A DNA stretch of 6,566 bases, from positions 1 through 6,566 of the forward strand of contig JAOACU010000161.1 of NCBI GenBank assembly GCA_026417715.1, in the 5' to 3' direction. The position numbers and the translations under genes are program-made. Under the pieces are notes generated by a model. That model worked only from the letters and a program-made list of their open reading frames with translations, ran no database searches and was not told where the DNA came from. Origin of the DNA: Anaerolineae bacterium (GTDB lineage Bacteria > Chloroflexota > Anaerolineae > UBA4142). Each line of letters opens with the position of its first letter. Position 1 is the first letter of the stretch. Shown piece by piece: positions 5,405-6,566 of the stretch.

Positions 5405-6566
5405 AGCGCACCTGAATTTCTCCAATCACGATACTATCCCCCCCGCCTTCCACCACCAACCGCGCGCCCGTCGCGGCGTCATACATTCCAACGATGAGCG
5501 TGTAGGTGCCCGGCGGTGTGTCCGCATCCACGACGATTCGGTACGTGTCCGCAACGATTTCGCCGGGCAACCACGCGTTCGTTGGCGGCGATGGCGCGCG
5601 ATCCACTTGTCCCCACAACGGATTGTTCTTGCGCGGATTGAACGCGCCGACGAGTTGCGCGAACACAGTGTAACTTTTTTCGATGGGACGTTCGGCGCGC
5701 CAGTAGAGTTTCAAGTTCAAGGTTTCGCCGGGTTTCAAGTTCCGCGTCGCAAGTTCGTAGCCGACGAGATGGATGGCATCACCCAAGCGATAGTCCACGC
5801 GATTGGGGATGTGCTCTACACGTGTGCGCGTTGCGCGCGATTCGACGCGCAGGCGCGCGAGTTCGATGAAATTGACATTGATGACGAGTTCGCGCGCATC
5901 GGGTGGAACGAAGAAATCGGTTTGGACGCGCACGCGTTCACCCACAGGAATCGGAACAGGTAACGCAGGTTGCGCCACGCGCGCGCTCCAGTATGTCACC
6001 ACGCGCACGACGTCGCCGCCGCGCGGTTCGCGCACGGGTAAATCGTACCCCAGCAACATCAAATCGTCGTTCACGCGTTGTGTGCGCACAATCTGCGGCG
6101 CAAAATTTTCGCGCGCGACCTGCACCAAATCGCGTTCATCACGCGCATACAACACCAAACGTTTATCGCCAAAGGTGTGCTCGAATCGCTTGGGCAAGTC
6201 GCGTGCAAGGCGCGTCTCCAAAAGTTTCTGCGGATCGGTTGCTAACGCATCCGGAATCACGACGAGCCAAATTGCATCGTGGCGCACGCGCGCGCGGCGC
6301 GCCAGCGTGTCGGCATCGGTGGATGTCATCGGTTTGCCATTCGGTACGCCCAGCCACTCGAGCGGCGCGCGCAGGTAGTAGAGGAAGGTGGGCCATTCTT
6401 GATCAGTGTCGAGAAGTACCAAATCGTTTTGGCGCGCGAATGCATTGATGACGTTCGCAAGCGTGGCGTACTCGTCGCGCAAACGTCGCGCGGCATAGTA
6501 ATCGTTCAGCACAAACGCGTTAGCAAGCAGAACGAACGCGAGCGCGAAGATCGCGAAAGCGCGCGA
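5403..6566 (-). CDS. C-terminal part of a glycosyltransferase-39/ArnT-like membrane protein with beta-sandwich tail (5' end outside window)
   Basis: The frame is open to the right edge, so only the last 387 residues are visible. GTG at 6510-6512 is an internal codon, not a credible start, because the upstream residues (FAIFALAFVLLANAF) form a transmembrane helix. After this helix comes a DYYAARRLRDEYATLANVINA stretch and then DLVLLDTDQEWPTFLYY. This matches the post-membrane soluble segment of bacterial GT39-type proteins, which transfer sugars from lipid carriers. The rest looks like two beta-rich modules. One contains LMLLGYDLPV (about 5870-6090). The other contains IHLVGYEL, GETLNLKLYW, YTVFAQLVG and PPGTYTLIVGMYD (about 5430-5795). 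The catalytic N-terminal part is not in view, so the enzymatic assignment is inferred from architecture. It could also be another multi-spanning protein with the same tail. Confidence 0.7.
   Translation of the reverse strand, partial: SRAFAIFALAFVLLANAFVLNDYYAARRLRDEYATLANVINAFARQNDLVLLDTDQEWPTFLYYLRAPLEWLGVPNGKPMTSTDADTLARRARVRHDAIWLVVIPDALATDPQKLLETRLARDLPKRFEHTFGDKRLVLYARDERDLVQVARENFAPQIVRTQRVNDDLMLLGYDLPVREPRGGDVVRVVTYWSARVAQPALPVPIPVGERVRVQTDFFVPPDARELVINVNFIELARLRVESRATRTRVEHIPNRVDYRLGDAIHLVGYELATRNLKPGETLNLKLYWRAERPIEKSYTVFAQLVGAFNPRKNNPLWGQVDRAPSPPTNAWLPGEIVADTYRIVVDADTPPGTYTLIVGMYDAATGARLVVEGGGDSIVIGEIQVR

Noticed and set aside
5388..6448. Several plus-strand open frames opposite the GT39-like gene
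   Set aside because: The minus-strand frame encodes a coherent transmembrane helix and beta-rich domains. The plus-strand frames are Arg/Ser-rich shadows and start inside the terminator or mid-gene.

Overview
The window reads like a chromosomal segment of a moderately GC-rich, mesophilic-type bacterium. The best guess is Chloroflexota (Anaerolineae-like). The reasons are a UPF0182/COG1615 membrane protein, an E. coli-type NADP isocitrate dehydrogenase, a glycosyltransferase-39-like protein with beta-sandwich tails of a kind common in that phylum, and intergenic hairpins built from short iterated units. The assignment is an inference, not a search result.

Layout: 1-156 is non-coding and holds two GC-rich hairpins, followed by a near-consensus sigma-70 promoter. 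166-1134 (+) encodes a YeeE/YedE-family (thiosulfate/sulfur transporter, TsuA-like) membrane protein. Its reading frame is interrupted once by an in-frame TGA at 238-240, exactly where the family has its first conserved Cys (QRGRF-C). A stem-loop with the properties of a bacterial SECIS follows. 1135-1205 holds a 13-bp inverted repeat made of AATACG-type heptamers and a strong Shine-Dalgarno. 1206-3944 (+) is a 912-residue UPF0182 protein. 4005-5303 (+) is icd. 5304-5402 is a large nested hairpin with a T-tract, which fits a terminator between convergent genes. 5403-6566 (-) is the C-terminal part of a glycosyltransferase-39-like membrane protein that runs off the right edge.

The main point is the first gene. 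A conventional gene caller would start it at ATG 241, directly after the TGA, and so lose the first transmembrane helix and the first redox residue. Read through the TGA as selenocysteine, the protein is complete. The Sec-to-Cys distance (69 residues) equals the Cys22-to-Cys91 spacing I recall for the characterised thiosulfate transporter. I propose it as a candidate selenoprotein transporter. I cannot say from the sequence alone whether such selenoproteins are already described.

The three plus-strand genes are separated by 60-71 bp and could be partly co-transcribed, but they share no obvious pathway. icd is central metabolism (TCA cycle), UPF0182 has no known function, and the transporter would import a sulfur or selenium compound.
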